In this document: in pieces, positions 25,676 through 33,893 of the stretch
How the letters are laid out: each line of letters opens with the position of its first letter
How positions within the stretch are numbered: position 1 is the stretch's first letter
Origin: an uncultured Litoreibacter sp.
GTDB taxonomy: Bacteria; Pseudomonadota; Alphaproteobacteria; Rhodobacterales; Rhodobacteraceae
Length of the DNA: 64,000 nucleotides
Assembly (NCBI RefSeq): GCF_947487515.1
Contig: NZ_CANKWO010000004.1
Location: forward strand, 1-64,000
Direction of reading: 5' to 3'
Position numbers and translations under genes: made by a program
Notes under the pieces: generated by a model
What the model was told of the DNA's origin: nothing
The model's input: only the letters and a program-made list of their open reading frames with translations
The model's database searches: none

Positions 25676-26803
25676 TTACGCCATCGGGGGCGGCGGTGGC
25701 AGAATGGTGAACAACTGCGCCAGCTCGCGCACGTCGTCTGCTGTTTTCCAGCCGTCTTGGCCTGCGGTCCAAACCATTGTTTCGCGGGTCAATGTGCCCT
25801 CGGATGCCATGCGCCCCATCGCGGCCTTGGAGAAGGGGCCCTTCGTCTCGCCAGCTTCGGCAATGTGCCAAACATGCTCCACCGGAGGCGGCGGTGGAGG
25901 AGGGGCTGCAGGTGCCGCGGCAGGTTGCGGCGCTTGGCCCCAAGGGCCCGCGGCCCCCATCTGTCCGGCCATTGCCATGCCCAGACCTGCTCCGATCCCT
26001 GCACCCATGCCCCCGCCAGCAGCACCGGAATTGGAGGCGGCAGCGGTCATCGCTTCGGCGGCAGAATATTGGGTGAATTTGCCCAAATCACCCGCGATCC
26101 CCACAGAGGTGCGCTTGTCCAACGCGGCCTCAACAGCGGGGGGCAGGGATATGTTTTCAATGTAGAATTCCGGTATCGTCAGGCCATAATTCGCGACAAT
26201 CGGGGAAATGGCGGTGGCGATCAACTTGCCCAAGTCGCCGGTGTTTGCAGCCATATCCAGCGCCGGAATGCCCGACGAGGCAATGGCTCGGGTGAACTCT
26301 TGCACGATGATGTTTCGGATTTGGTAGCTGATCTCGTCCATGGTGAATTCGCCATCCGTGCCGACGATTTCGCGCAAGAACAAGGCCGGATCGGTGACGC
26401 GCACCGAATAGGTGCCGAACGCCCGAATGCGCAGCGGGCCAAACTCTGGGTCACGCAGCATGATGGGGTTCTTGGTGCCCCATTTCAGGTCGTTGAACCG
26501 CGTGGTGTTGACGAAGTAGATTTCCGATTTGAAGGGCGATTTGAAACCGTGATCCCAATGGTTCAGGGTCGTCATAATCGGCATGTTGTTCGTCTCAAGC
26601 ATGTACAGGCCCGGCGTGAACACATCCGCCAATTGACCTTCATGCACGAACACAGCGGACTGCCCTTCGCGGACCGTCAGTTTGGCGCCGTATTTGATTT
26701 CATGGCCTTCACGCTCGAAGCGGGAAACCATGGTGTCGCGGGTGTCATCCGTCCAATGGATGACGTCGATGAACTCGCCGGTTAGAAAATCAAAAATACC
26801 CAT
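25676..26803 (-). CDS. SPFH-domain protein with C-terminal GYF-like domain
   Basis: A 375-residue protein. Residues 1 to about 230 form an SPFH/band-7 domain of the YdjI virion-core type (NTTRFNDLKWGTKNPIMLRD, TYSVRVTDPALFLREIVG, TIPEFYIENISLP). A Gly/Ala/Met segment and a run of Pro residues follow (about 245-305). A GYF_2-like domain (VWHIAEAGETKGPFSK, TMVWTAGQDGWKTADD) lies at 305-365. GYF_2 domains bind Pro-rich peptides, and a Pro-run is within the protein, so self-association is possible. No N-terminal membrane helix is seen, so it probably associates with membranes as oligomers. It stands between DUF2927 and the zinc-ribbon gene. Confidence 0.88.
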   Translation of the reverse strand: MGIFDFLTGEFIDVIHWTDDTRDTMVSRFEREGHEIKYGAKLTVREGQSAVFVHEGQLADVFTPGLYMLETNNMPIMTTLNHWDHGFKSPFKSEIYFVNTTRFNDLKWGTKNPIMLRDPEFGPLRIRAFGTYSVRVTDPALFLREIVGTDGEFTMDEISYQIRNIIVQEFTRAIASSGIPALDMAANTGDLGKLIATAISPIVANYGLTIPEFYIENISLPPAVEAALDKRTSVGIAGDLGKFTQYSAAEAMTAAASNSGAAGGGMGAGIGAGLGMAMAGQMGAAGPWGQAPQPAAAPAAPPPPPPPVEHVWHIAEAGETKGPFSKAAMGRMASEGTLTRETMVWTAGQDGWKTADDVRELAQLFTILPPPPPMA

Positions 26804-26829
26804 GTGGTCCTCACTGAATGGTGTTCGGG

Positions 26830-27783
26830 TTAACTTTCGCCGCCCAGCAATTCCGCTGCAATCACTTCAATGATCGGGCGGGCTTGGGCAGGAGTTGAGC
26901 CGAGCGGCAGGCGCTCGTCATACAAGATTTGCAAGAGAAGCTCGTCGTGGCGTGTCAGCAGCGCGAATTCGTCGTCGTCATTAAAGATCGAAGGACGAGC
27001 GGCGGGGCTATCGTTGCTGAGACCAAGACCTTGCGCGATCTCTTCATGGTAGCAGCTTTTGCGAAGAAGATCGGGGTGCTCCGCGCGCACAATAGCGACT
27101 GCCGAATGGAAACTGTCAGGGGTATCGGCGTCCGAGAATGCGTAAACGGTGCAATATATGGGCCTTGCCATGGTGGTGATCTGCGAGGCCAAACTCGCGT
27201 CCAATCCGGGGATCAGTTTCATCAACTCTGGGCCGAAGCTTTCTATTTCGTCAACCGACAGTACTGCTACGTGAAAGTTGCCCGCCCCACGGGTCAGCCC
27301 AACCGGAGCTTTGGCAACCCGAGAAAGCCGCTGCGCATACCCCGCGACTGTCTTTTTGTCTTGAGAACGGATGGCTGCGGAAACCGAAGGGCCAAATTGC
27401 ATAGAGATGTTGACGGGTTTTTCCCATCGTTGTACGCGGCCCTCGGAGGGCGCGTTGGTGAATACGCCATTGACTAAGGTGAATTCGTTGAAAACTCCGA
27501 TCCGAACGAAGTTGTCCACCAATTGCCGCTTGGAGTAGGGCGTGTCGATCCCGCCGCCGTCCGTCCGCAAAAGCCCTTGCGTCAGCAAACTACGCTGAAC
27601 TTGGGCGTAGTAAGCGGATAGCTCCGTTGAGCGCGCCGATGGCGTCACAATTTTCGGTGTAGGGGGCGGCGGTGCTGGAACCACGCGTTGCGCGGGGCGG
27701 GGGCTGGTCAAAGGCTCGTCGCAGGCCGACAGCGTTACCGCCATCAGCCCAGCAAGAGCAATATGAAGCGCCCCTCGCATCAC
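26830..27783 (-). CDS. DUF2927 lipoprotein
   Basis: A 317-residue exported lipoprotein: the N-terminus MRGALHIALAGLMAVTLSAC shows a signal peptide ending in a lipobox (LSAC). The mature part begins with a Pro-rich linker and then has the DUF2927 domain (LVDNFVRIGVFNEFT, RVQRWEKPVNISMQFG, KSCYHEEIAQGLGLSNDSP, then FNDDDEFALLTRHDE). The His-Glu-Glu stretch in SCYHEEIAQGLGL resembles a zincin-type helix but lacks the canonical second His, so activity is uncertain. Its start touches the telA stop. It is conserved in this cluster in related genomes as far as I know. Confidence 0.86.
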   Translation of the reverse strand: MMRGALHIALAGLMAVTLSACDEPLTSPRPAQRVVPAPPPPTPKIVTPSARSTELSAYYAQVQRSLLTQGLLRTDGGGIDTPYSKRQLVDNFVRIGVFNEFTLVNGVFTNAPSEGRVQRWEKPVNISMQFGPSVSAAIRSQDKKTVAGYAQRLSRVAKAPVGLTRGAGNFHVAVLSVDEIESFGPELMKLIPGLDASLASQITTMARPIYCTVYAFSDADTPDSFHSAVAIVRAEHPDLLRKSCYHEEIAQGLGLSNDSPAARPSIFNDDDEFALLTRHDELLLQILYDERLPLGSTPAQARPIIEVIAAELLGGES

Positions 27784-28971
27784 TCAACCAGCAGAGGAGC
27801 CGATATTGTGACCTGAAGCAGAGCCGCGCGCAGTGGCGGAGGCAAGCGTATCGCGCAGCTCGCCTTCCATGGCTTTAAGCTCAACCTCAGCTTCAGCACG
27901 CTTGCGCTTGCCCTCATCAGCGATGGCCAAGCTTTCTTCGATGGTGCCGATAAGATCCGCGTTGGCTTGCTTGACGGCTTCGATGTCGAAAACACCGCGC
28001 TCCATTTCTTCGCGAACAGCTTTGTTGGCCGTGCGCAGGTTTTCAGCATTGGCCGTCAGAAGCTCGTTGGTCAGGTCATTCGCGTCGCGTACAGCAGCCG
28101 CTGCTTCGGAAGAGCGCTGGATCGTCAGCGCTTGTGCCAGTTGGGTTTCCCACAAAGGTACGGTGTTCACGAGGGTCGAGTTGATCTTGGTGACCAAGGA
28201 TTTGTCGTTTTCCTGCACCAAACGAATGGAGGGCAGGGACTGCATGGTCACCTGACGCGTCAACTTCAGATCATGCACGCGGCGCTCCAGATCATCGCGG
28301 GCAGCGCGCATGTCGCGCAGTTCTTGGGCGACCATGACTTGCGCATTCTCGTCGGCGGCTCTGACTTCGGCCTCTTTCGCAGGGATATCGTTGGCATCAA
28401 GTTCAGCGATCTTTTCCTCACCTGCGGTGATATAGAGCGCCAGTTCGTCGTAGAAATCCAGCGTCCGGTCATACAAGACGTCCAACGACTTAATGTCCTT
28501 CAACAGGGTATGTTCATGCGACAGCAGGTTGTCGGTGATCATGTCAATCTGGCCTTGGACGCCTTCATAGCGTGCCATGAATTTCGCAGCAGGCGCTGCG
28601 CGGCCCAGCAGTTTCTCCCACCACGACCGCTCGCGGCGCATATCCATTTCGGAAATTGAGAACCCACGAATGGTGGTCACGATATCGCGCAAGCTACCGC
28701 CTGCGGGGCCCACGTCCTTGTTCTTCACGTCGGCCAGCATCGATTGGCTGATCTCTTGCAGGCCGGCTTGCGCGCCAGAGCCGAAAGACACGATCGAATT
28801 GGTGTCGCTCATGTCGATCTCGTCCATGCGGCGTCGAATTTCGGCGGCCACAGGCGCATCGGCTTCGGCCAGCACAACCAACTCGGTTGAAGGCTCCTTT
28901 AAGACAACCGCTGCTAATTCTTCCAACGCTTGCGTGGATTCTTGGGCTTTCTGGCGGACTGTATCGGACAT
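27784..28971 (-). CDS. telA: TelA-family toxic-anion-resistance protein
   Basis: A 395-residue, highly charged, mostly helical protein of the TelA/KlaA family. Family segments include NSIVSFGSGAQAGLQEISQ near residue 60, RGFSISEMDMRRERSWWEKL and MITDNLLSHEHTLLKDI. A long coiled-coil-like region (about 190-380) contains VTMQSLPSIRLVQENDKSLV and TIQRSSEAAAAVRDANDLTN. TelA was named for tellurite resistance on plasmids; its molecular action is not settled. It lies directly downstream of the XpaC-like gene (stop to start two bases) and upstream of DUF2927. Confidence 0.93.
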   Translation of the reverse strand: MSDTVRQKAQESTQALEELAAVVLKEPSTELVVLAEADAPVAAEIRRRMDEIDMSDTNSIVSFGSGAQAGLQEISQSMLADVKNKDVGPAGGSLRDIVTTIRGFSISEMDMRRERSWWEKLLGRAAPAAKFMARYEGVQGQIDMITDNLLSHEHTLLKDIKSLDVLYDRTLDFYDELALYITAGEEKIAELDANDIPAKEAEVRAADENAQVMVAQELRDMRAARDDLERRVHDLKLTRQVTMQSLPSIRLVQENDKSLVTKINSTLVNTVPLWETQLAQALTIQRSSEAAAAVRDANDLTNELLTANAENLRTANKAVREEMERGVFDIEAVKQANADLIGTIEESLAIADEGKRKRAEAEVELKAMEGELRDTLASATARGSASGHNIGSSAG

Positions 28972-28973
28972 GG

Positions 28974-29867
28974 TTATTCCCCTTCGTTCAGGCGGATGCC
29001 TTCGCGCTGCAAACGGTCGCGCAGCACATCAATTTCAATATCTAGATCGGTGCGGTTATCGGACAGAAGTGCCTGATTTTTCGCGGTGAAATTTGCCTCC
29101 AGATCGTCAAGAAGCGAGGTGTAATCAGCCTTGGCCGAGGGATCCCGACCTTGGGCATAAAGTTTGGAAAACTTGATTGTCGCGTCCTTGGCCCCCAGCA
29201 AGTAGACGCCCAGATAGCGGCGCGCGCTGGTCAGGTCACGCGGATCATTCTCCACCGTGCGAAAGAAGCTGCGCGCGGTGGCTTGGAATTGCTCGACACG
29301 GGTGGTCACGTCTCGGTCGCTTGTGGTGGCGATGGCGTCGGACATGGCCCTCAGATGGCGCTCTGCTTCGTCGACGGCGCGGGCGACACGGTCTGCTTGG
29401 AAGGTGTCGACGCCCTCCACAGATTTGTCGCGCATCGGGTCAAGGCCAAAGGCGATAAGATGCAGCACGCTGGCGATGACGCCATAGAGAACCCCGTCCA
29501 TCACACTTGTGTCGAAGGTGGCGGTCGCCACGCCCAAGCCAAGGGCGATGGCGCCGAAAATTTTGCGCGGTATCGCAGGACGGCGTGCGACCGTGCGTGC
29601 TTCATAGGCGTTTTGCGCGTCGATGCCTTCTCTGGTCAGCCATGCGCCTAGGGCGATGAACGCAAAGGCACCAAGGGCCACGGCCATATCGGTCGCGCCG
29701 TCGCCAATAGATGCAAACAACAAAGGGGCCCCTGCAAGAAACAGAAAGTTTGCGCGGGTACGCCCGATAGCTGGCTTCTTACCGGCAAAACGGGGGGCTT
29801 TGGGCTTGTTTAAGGGCGCGCGGCCGTTGCCTTCTGGGCTGAACTGCCCACCATATTTTTGGGCCAT
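28974..29867 (-). CDS. XpaC-like membrane protein
   Basis: A 297-residue protein from the start MAQKYGGQFSPEGN at 29867, which overlaps the stop of the 26-residue peptide gene (TGATG). The first 50 residues are basic and Pro-rich (LNKPKAPRFAGKKPAIGR). Two or three hydrophobic helices follow (NFLFLAGAPLLFASIG, AFAFIALGAWLT and a stretch near GVLYGVIASVLHLIA). Then comes a soluble helical domain with FQATARSFFRTVENDP and RRYLGVYLLGAKDATIKFS. This C-terminal part is typical of the XpaC (5-bromo-4-chloroindolyl phosphate hydrolysis) family, which often neighbours telA. The catalytic activity implied by that name is doubtful. Confidence 0.82.
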   Translation of the reverse strand: MAQKYGGQFSPEGNGRAPLNKPKAPRFAGKKPAIGRTRANFLFLAGAPLLFASIGDGATDMAVALGAFAFIALGAWLTREGIDAQNAYEARTVARRPAIPRKIFGAIALGLGVATATFDTSVMDGVLYGVIASVLHLIAFGLDPMRDKSVEGVDTFQADRVARAVDEAERHLRAMSDAIATTSDRDVTTRVEQFQATARSFFRTVENDPRDLTSARRYLGVYLLGAKDATIKFSKLYAQGRDPSAKADYTSLLDDLEANFTAKNQALLSDNRTDLDIEIDVLRDRLQREGIRLNEGE

Positions 29868-29947
29868 CAGAGTATGCCCGCACTTGCCATGGCAACCAGC
29901 ACCAAGAGCAGCACATAAGAGATCTTTTGAAATGCGTTGGCAGACAT
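29867..29947 (-). CDS. 26-residue membrane peptide in the TerC/TelA cluster
   Basis: ATG to TGA encodes 26 residues: a short polar head MSANAFQKIS and one hydrophobic segment YVLLLVLVAMASAGIL, enough for a single membrane helix. GGGGGTGG lies just before the ATG and would serve as a ribosome-binding site. The stop overlaps the start of the XpaC-like gene (TGATG), so translation of the two is probably coupled. It occupies the only gap in the TerC-to-TelA transcription unit. Small hydrophobic proteins of this size commonly act as subunits of larger membrane complexes. It could instead be a mere leader for the XpaC-like gene. Confidence 0.55.
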   Translation of the reverse strand: MSANAFQKISYVLLLVLVAMASAGIL

Positions 29948-30019
29948 ACCACCCCCGATGGTCGTTTTGAAGTATCTTGCACGGCGAACATAGGCATTCG
30001 CCGTGCAACTTACCAGAAG

Positions 30020-30844
30020 TCAGTGGTTTCCGGTTTGTGTGCTGTTGCGCTCGGCCGCCAGTTTCTTGGCATAGCCGGACTGGATGAACTCCACCGCAAA
30101 GAGAACCACGACAGAGAAGTAGAATGTTGATTTCGACATCGGGATCACCGGATAGTCAAAGATCTTCAATGCCAGCGTTTCGTCATGCATCGCGTGAGAC
30201 GCAGCAACGCCGGCTTCCCCAAGCAATACAACCCCAACTATAAGCAAGATGAACAGCCCCAGAACCTCATACATGCGGTTCTTTTGCAAAAACTCGGTCA
30301 CCCCGTCTGCAAGCACCAGCATCGCAAGTCCCGACAGCAGGATCGCTGCGGCCAAAACGGGGAACACGTCGGTGATCGCAATGGCAGACAGCACGGAGTC
30401 GAAACTAAAGATAAGGTTCATGAAAACGATAAGTGCGACCACCTTTGCCGCGGATTTACCCGATTTGCCTTCGACGTCGTGATCCAGATGCTCCACCGAC
30501 AACATGTGGCTGATTTCTTTCACCGCCGTATACATGATGAAGATGCCGCCAAAGACAAACACGCAGGTGGCAAAGTTGACACCGCCCGTCAGCACGCCTT
30601 CCCAATTGAAGATGTAGAATGGCTCGGTCAGGGAACCCAACAGCTCCACCATCAAGAACAACAAGATGACGCGCAGGGCGACGGCGATGATGATGCCCCA
30701 AAAGCGCACGGCCTTTTGTTGCGCAACCGGTGCGCGTTGGCTTTCGATGGAGATGTAGAGCAGGTTGTCGAAGCCTAGCACCGCTTGCAAAAAGCAAAGC
30801 ATGAGCAGGTTGCCGATGTTTTCGGCGGTAATAAGATCGGCCAT
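30020..30844 (-). CDS. TerC-family integral membrane protein
   Basis: A 274-residue protein with about seven transmembrane helices. The conserved TerC acidic sites are GFDNLLYISI near residue 25 and FSFDSVLSAIAI near residue 145. TerC proteins have roles in tellurite resistance and in metal (manganese) export. This one heads the cluster with a putative promoter region upstream in a 230-base gap. The cluster context (TelA, SPFH) points to the stress branch; manganese or other metal transport is the alternative. Confidence 0.92.
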   Translation of the reverse strand: MADLITAENIGNLLMLCFLQAVLGFDNLLYISIESQRAPVAQQKAVRFWGIIIAVALRVILLFLMVELLGSLTEPFYIFNWEGVLTGGVNFATCVFVFGGIFIMYTAVKEISHMLSVEHLDHDVEGKSGKSAAKVVALIVFMNLIFSFDSVLSAIAITDVFPVLAAAILLSGLAMLVLADGVTEFLQKNRMYEVLGLFILLIVGVVLLGEAGVAASHAMHDETLALKIFDYPVIPMSKSTFYFSVVVLFAVEFIQSGYAKKLAAERNSTQTGNH

Positions 30845-31078
30845 TGGGAGCCTCCGTTAATTCGCGTTACCAATAGGCATACAGAACATGGTGGCAGGAG
30901 CAAGGTTACAGGTTTGCGTGATGTCACCTTGATCGAAAACTGTGGCTTGGATTGGCCTGTTTTTGTCGGTGCGGCGCAGGGGGGTGATCACGATGGCTTG
31001 TGTTTGATGTGACGCCTCTGGTCTTCGGGCAAAGGATCGCGTTTTCTTTGGCGGGTGTTCCAACGAAACAAATGTGCC

Positions 31079-31678
31079 ATGACGCGAATCCTCCATTCCA
31101 TCCCAATGCTGTATCTGGTGATGTTGATCCCTGGGCGTTTCACGATTTGGGGGCTGTTTGACCACAGTTGGTATTACGCCCAGATGATGAACGACACCGG
31201 CGTCTTGTCGGTGCAGCTGCTGGCGCTGACGCTCATGGTGACGCCCGCCTTGCTGGTGATAAATGTCTTGGGCTGCGGGCAGGCCTTTGGGCGTTGGCTG
31301 CGCGGACGTCGCAAGCATTTCGGGCTTGGTAGCTTTATCTATGCGGTGCTTCACGTCGTTCACTACGCAATCGAAATCGGCAGCTTCGACGAGATTATCT
31401 TCGAGGCCAGCTACCTCGACCTTGCGGCGGGGTGGGTGGCCTTCGCGGTGTTTGCCCTTTTGGCGGCCACATCCAATCAAGGGGCGATCCGTCATTTGGG
31501 GCGCAGGTGGAAGCCGCTGCACCAATGGGTGTATCCGGCAGCGGGCCTTACTTTTCTACATTGGTACCTGATCGACCATAACACGCAGCGGGTGCTGTTC
31601 TGGATGATGGTGTTTTTCGTGGCCAAGCTGGTTCATCTTGGGCTGAGACGAACCAGACGCCACCGCACCGCTGCTTAG
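31079..31678 (+). CDS. Ferric-reductase-like transmembrane protein (MsrQ/YedZ type)
   Basis: A 199-residue membrane protein with about six helices. Candidate haem-ligand His residues lie in IYAVLHVVHYAIEIG and HQWVYPAAGLTFLHWYLIDH. The order LHQWVYPA-LHW-LIDHN fits the MsrQ/YedZ family, the haem subunit that passes electrons to the periplasmic methionine-sulfoxide reductase MsrP. No msrP gene is adjacent, so the partner is either elsewhere or different. The start is unclear: an ATG at 31079 or an in-frame GTG at 31055, neither with a good ribosome-binding site. The stop overlaps the end of the convergent rluB gene. Confidence 0.78.
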   Translation: MTRILHSIPMLYLVMLIPGRFTIWGLFDHSWYYAQMMNDTGVLSVQLLALTLMVTPALLVINVLGCGQAFGRWLRGRRKHFGLGSFIYAVLHVVHYAIEIGSFDEIIFEASYLDLAAGWVAFAVFALLAATSNQGAIRHLGRRWKPLHQWVYPAAGLTFLHWYLIDHNTQRVLFWMMVFFVAKLVHLGLRRTRRHRTAA

Positions 31679-32463
31679 TTGCGGCGGCGTTTCGGGGCAG
31701 GCTTCTTCTTCAGCATCGGCTTTTCGTTGTCTTTGCGCGTGCCAAGTTGTTCGCGCAACACGCGTCCTTTGACCTCTTCAAATTCACCAGGGCGCAAATC
31801 ATTCAGGCGGAACGGGCCGTAGCTGATGCGGATCAAACGGTTCACCTTCAGGCCAACTTCCCCCATGGCGCGGCGGATTTCGCGGTTCTTCCCTTCGCGC
31901 AGCCCGACGGTTAGCCAAGCATTGGCGCCTTGTTGGCGGTCAAATTCAACCTCCATGGGTTGAAACTTCTCGCCCTCGGAGATGACGCCGCGGCGCAGTG
32001 GCTCCAACGTGTGATCTTCTGGTGTGCCATTCACGCGGACGCGGTACTTGCGCAGCCAGCCGGTTGAAGGCAGCTCTAACTGGCGTTTCAAGGCACCATC
32101 ATTGGTCAGAAGCAGCAACCCCTCAGAGTTGATGTCCAAACGGCCCACGCTCACCACACGAGGGAGCTTGCCCCGCAAAGAGTCGAAGACCGTCTCGCGG
32201 CCCTTTTCATCAGATTCGGATGTCACCAAATCCAGCGGCTTATGGTATCTCCACAGGCGCGTGGGTTCCGGTTCGGCCAGAGGTTTGCCATCGACCACGA
32301 TCTCGTCGTCACTGGTTACATTAAGGGCAGGCGACAGGATTTGCTTGCCGTTCACAGTTACGCGTCCAGCTTCAATCATCGCCTCGGAGCCGCGGCGCGA
32401 GGCGACGCCGGCGCGGGCCAGAACTTTGGCGATACGGTCGCCTTTGGGTGTGTCATTGCTCAT
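31675..32463 (-). CDS. rluB: 23S rRNA pseudouridine synthase, RluB type
   Basis: A 262-residue RsuA/RluB-family enzyme that isomerises a uridine of 23S rRNA (position 2605 in E. coli numbering). An S4 RNA-binding domain (DRIAKVLARAGVASRRGSEA) is followed by the catalytic domain with GRLDINSEGLLLLTNDG, holding the nucleophilic Asp in GRLD, and GLREGKNREIRRAMGEVG. A basic tail (KKKPAPKRRRN) could aid rRNA binding. The start at 32463 (MSNDTPKGD) is preferred; earlier in-frame starts would extend into the divergent tadA gene. Confidence 0.9.
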   Translation of the reverse strand: MSNDTPKGDRIAKVLARAGVASRRGSEAMIEAGRVTVNGKQILSPALNVTSDDEIVVDGKPLAEPEPTRLWRYHKPLDLVTSESDEKGRETVFDSLRGKLPRVVSVGRLDINSEGLLLLTNDGALKRQLELPSTGWLRKYRVRVNGTPEDHTLEPLRRGVISEGEKFQPMEVEFDRQQGANAWLTVGLREGKNREIRRAMGEVGLKVNRLIRISYGPFRLNDLRPGEFEEVKGRVLREQLGTRKDNEKPMLKKKPAPKRRRN

Positions 32464-32515
32464 ATAGGTGGGCCTACGCCCTTGGCGTGGCGTTGTGAAG
32501 GGGGTATCCGAAGTC

Positions 32516-32965
32516 ATGGTGTTTACCTCACATATGGAATTGGCGCTGAAAGAAGCGCGACTGGCTGCGGATCGCGGCGAAGTTCCTGTGGGCGCGGTGC
32601 TGGTGTCGCCCCACGGGGACGTGCTGGCCTCGGCGGGAAACCGGACGCGGGAATTGAACGACCCTTCAGCACATGCAGAGATGTTGGTCGTGCGCGCCGC
32701 CTGTGCGGCGCTGGGTGCGGAGCGGCTGATCGGCTGCGACCTATATGTGACGCTCGAGCCATGCGCCATGTGCGCGGGGGTGATTGCGGCTGCACGCGTG
32801 GCACGGGTGTATTACGGCGCGTCAGATCCCAAGTCCGGCGGCACTGCGCATGGGGCGCGCGTGTTTTCGCACGCTCAATCGCACCACACCCCAGAAGTGT
32901 ACGACGGAATAGACGCAAAGACTTGCGAAGCGCTGCTGACCGAATTTTTCGCGGCGCGGCGTTAG
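32516..32965 (+). CDS. tadA: tRNA adenosine(34) deaminase
   Basis: A 149-residue deaminase that converts A34 of tRNA-Arg(ACG) to inosine and is usually essential. The zinc and catalytic site is intact: PSAHAEMLVVRAA supplies His and the proton-shuttling Glu, and TLEPCAMCAGVIAAARV supplies the two Cys ligands. GEVPVGAVLV near the N-terminus is also typical. The start at 32516 is chosen; codons further upstream overlap rluB, and an ATG at 32534 would lack the first six residues. Confidence 0.95.
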   Translation: MVFTSHMELALKEARLAADRGEVPVGAVLVSPHGDVLASAGNRTRELNDPSAHAEMLVVRAACAALGAERLIGCDLYVTLEPCAMCAGVIAAARVARVYYGASDPKSGGTAHGARVFSHAQSHHTPEVYDGIDAKTCEALLTEFFAARR

Positions 32966-32983
32966 GCCATAATCTACTTTTCG

Positions 32984-33379
32984 CTACACAGGCGGGTGAC
33001 CAATGTTTTGAGGCGCATCGTCACAAATCTCATACCACGAAGGCTTTTCGCCAACGAACTCGTGAAACTGGGTCTTCCAATTGACGTCACTATCAATAGT
33101 ATTCGCCGCAATGGGGAAGCTGTCTTCAGAGGACAGAATTTCACCCAAAGAGGAACCACATAATTTGCAAAAACAGCGCGTGTAAATATAGGGTGAAGCC
33201 GGTTCAAAGGTTTGCACCTGATCGCGCCCTTGCACCCACCGAAGGTCGCCCTGCTTGATGAAGGCGATGGTGCTGGCCCCCAGTTTCCGACATCTGGAGC
33301 AATGGCAGGTTCCAATCATCGACGGGGGGGAAAGCAACTCGAATTTGATTGCTCCGCAGCAGCAACTTCCCTCAATCAT
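32984..33379 (-). CDS. GFA-family zinc protein
   Basis: A 131-residue protein of the glutathione-dependent formaldehyde-activating enzyme/CENP-V fold. The Cys ligands of the zinc sites are visible in GSCCCGAIKFEL, TCHCSRCRKLG and RCFCKLCGSSLGE. Substrate and partner are unknown for most members; only a few use S-hydroxymethylglutathione. The start at 33379 (MIEGSCCCG) fits the family; a longer frame to 33541 adds a non-homologous region that overlaps the gatC leader. The next gene upstream is divergent. Confidence 0.88.
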   Translation of the reverse strand: MIEGSCCCGAIKFELLSPPSMIGTCHCSRCRKLGASTIAFIKQGDLRWVQGRDQVQTFEPASPYIYTRCFCKLCGSSLGEILSSEDSFPIAANTIDSDVNWKTQFHEFVGEKPSWYEICDDAPQNIGHPPV

Positions 33380-33605
33380 GGCTAAGTCCTTTGTGGCTAA
33401 TTTGACGTGAACATAAAGTGAACATTGATGTGATGGCAATGAAAAAACGACAGGCTTCGGGCGGTCCGTTTGGACATTCGCGATGGGCTCTGCTTCCTGC
33501 GCCTCAAGGCGATTGCGCTGGTCAAATTGTGGCCCCGCCATTGAGACGCTTGAAGCCCGCCAAGCGCAGCGCTAAACGGGGGGCAAGTTTGGCAAGGAGA
33601 GTTTC

Positions 33606-33893
33606 ATGTCCATCGATACCGCAACCGCCGCCCGTGTGGCAAAGCTGGCCCGCATCAACGTGCCTGAAGAAGACCTGCCAAAGCTCAAAGATGAGCTGAA
33701 CGGGATTATCTCCTTCATGGAACAGCTCAATGAGGTAGATGTTGACGGTGTTGAGCCGATGACGTCCGTCACCCCGCAGCGCCTGAAGCGCCGCGAAGAT
33801 GTGGTGACCGATGGATCGCAGCCCGAAGCTGTGATGAAGAATGCGCCTGATGCGCGTGAAGGCTTTTTTGCCGTGCCAAAGGTGGTTGAATAA
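33606..33893 (+). CDS. gatC: Asp-tRNA(Asn)/Glu-tRNA(Gln) amidotransferase subunit C
   Basis: A 95-residue GatC: it starts [20 protein letters not shown] and contains [16 protein letters not shown] and [11 protein letters not shown], the belt that wraps GatA. GatCAB converts misacylated Glu-tRNA-Gln or Asp-tRNA-Asn to the correct amide and is essential where GlnRS or AsnRS is absent. The stop overlaps the gatA start (TAATG). gatB is not in this window. Confidence 0.95.
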   Translation: MSIDTATAARVAKLARINVPEEDLPKLKDELNGIISFMEQLNEVDVDGVEPMTSVTPQRLKRREDVVTDGSQPEAVMKNAPDAREGFFAVPKVVE

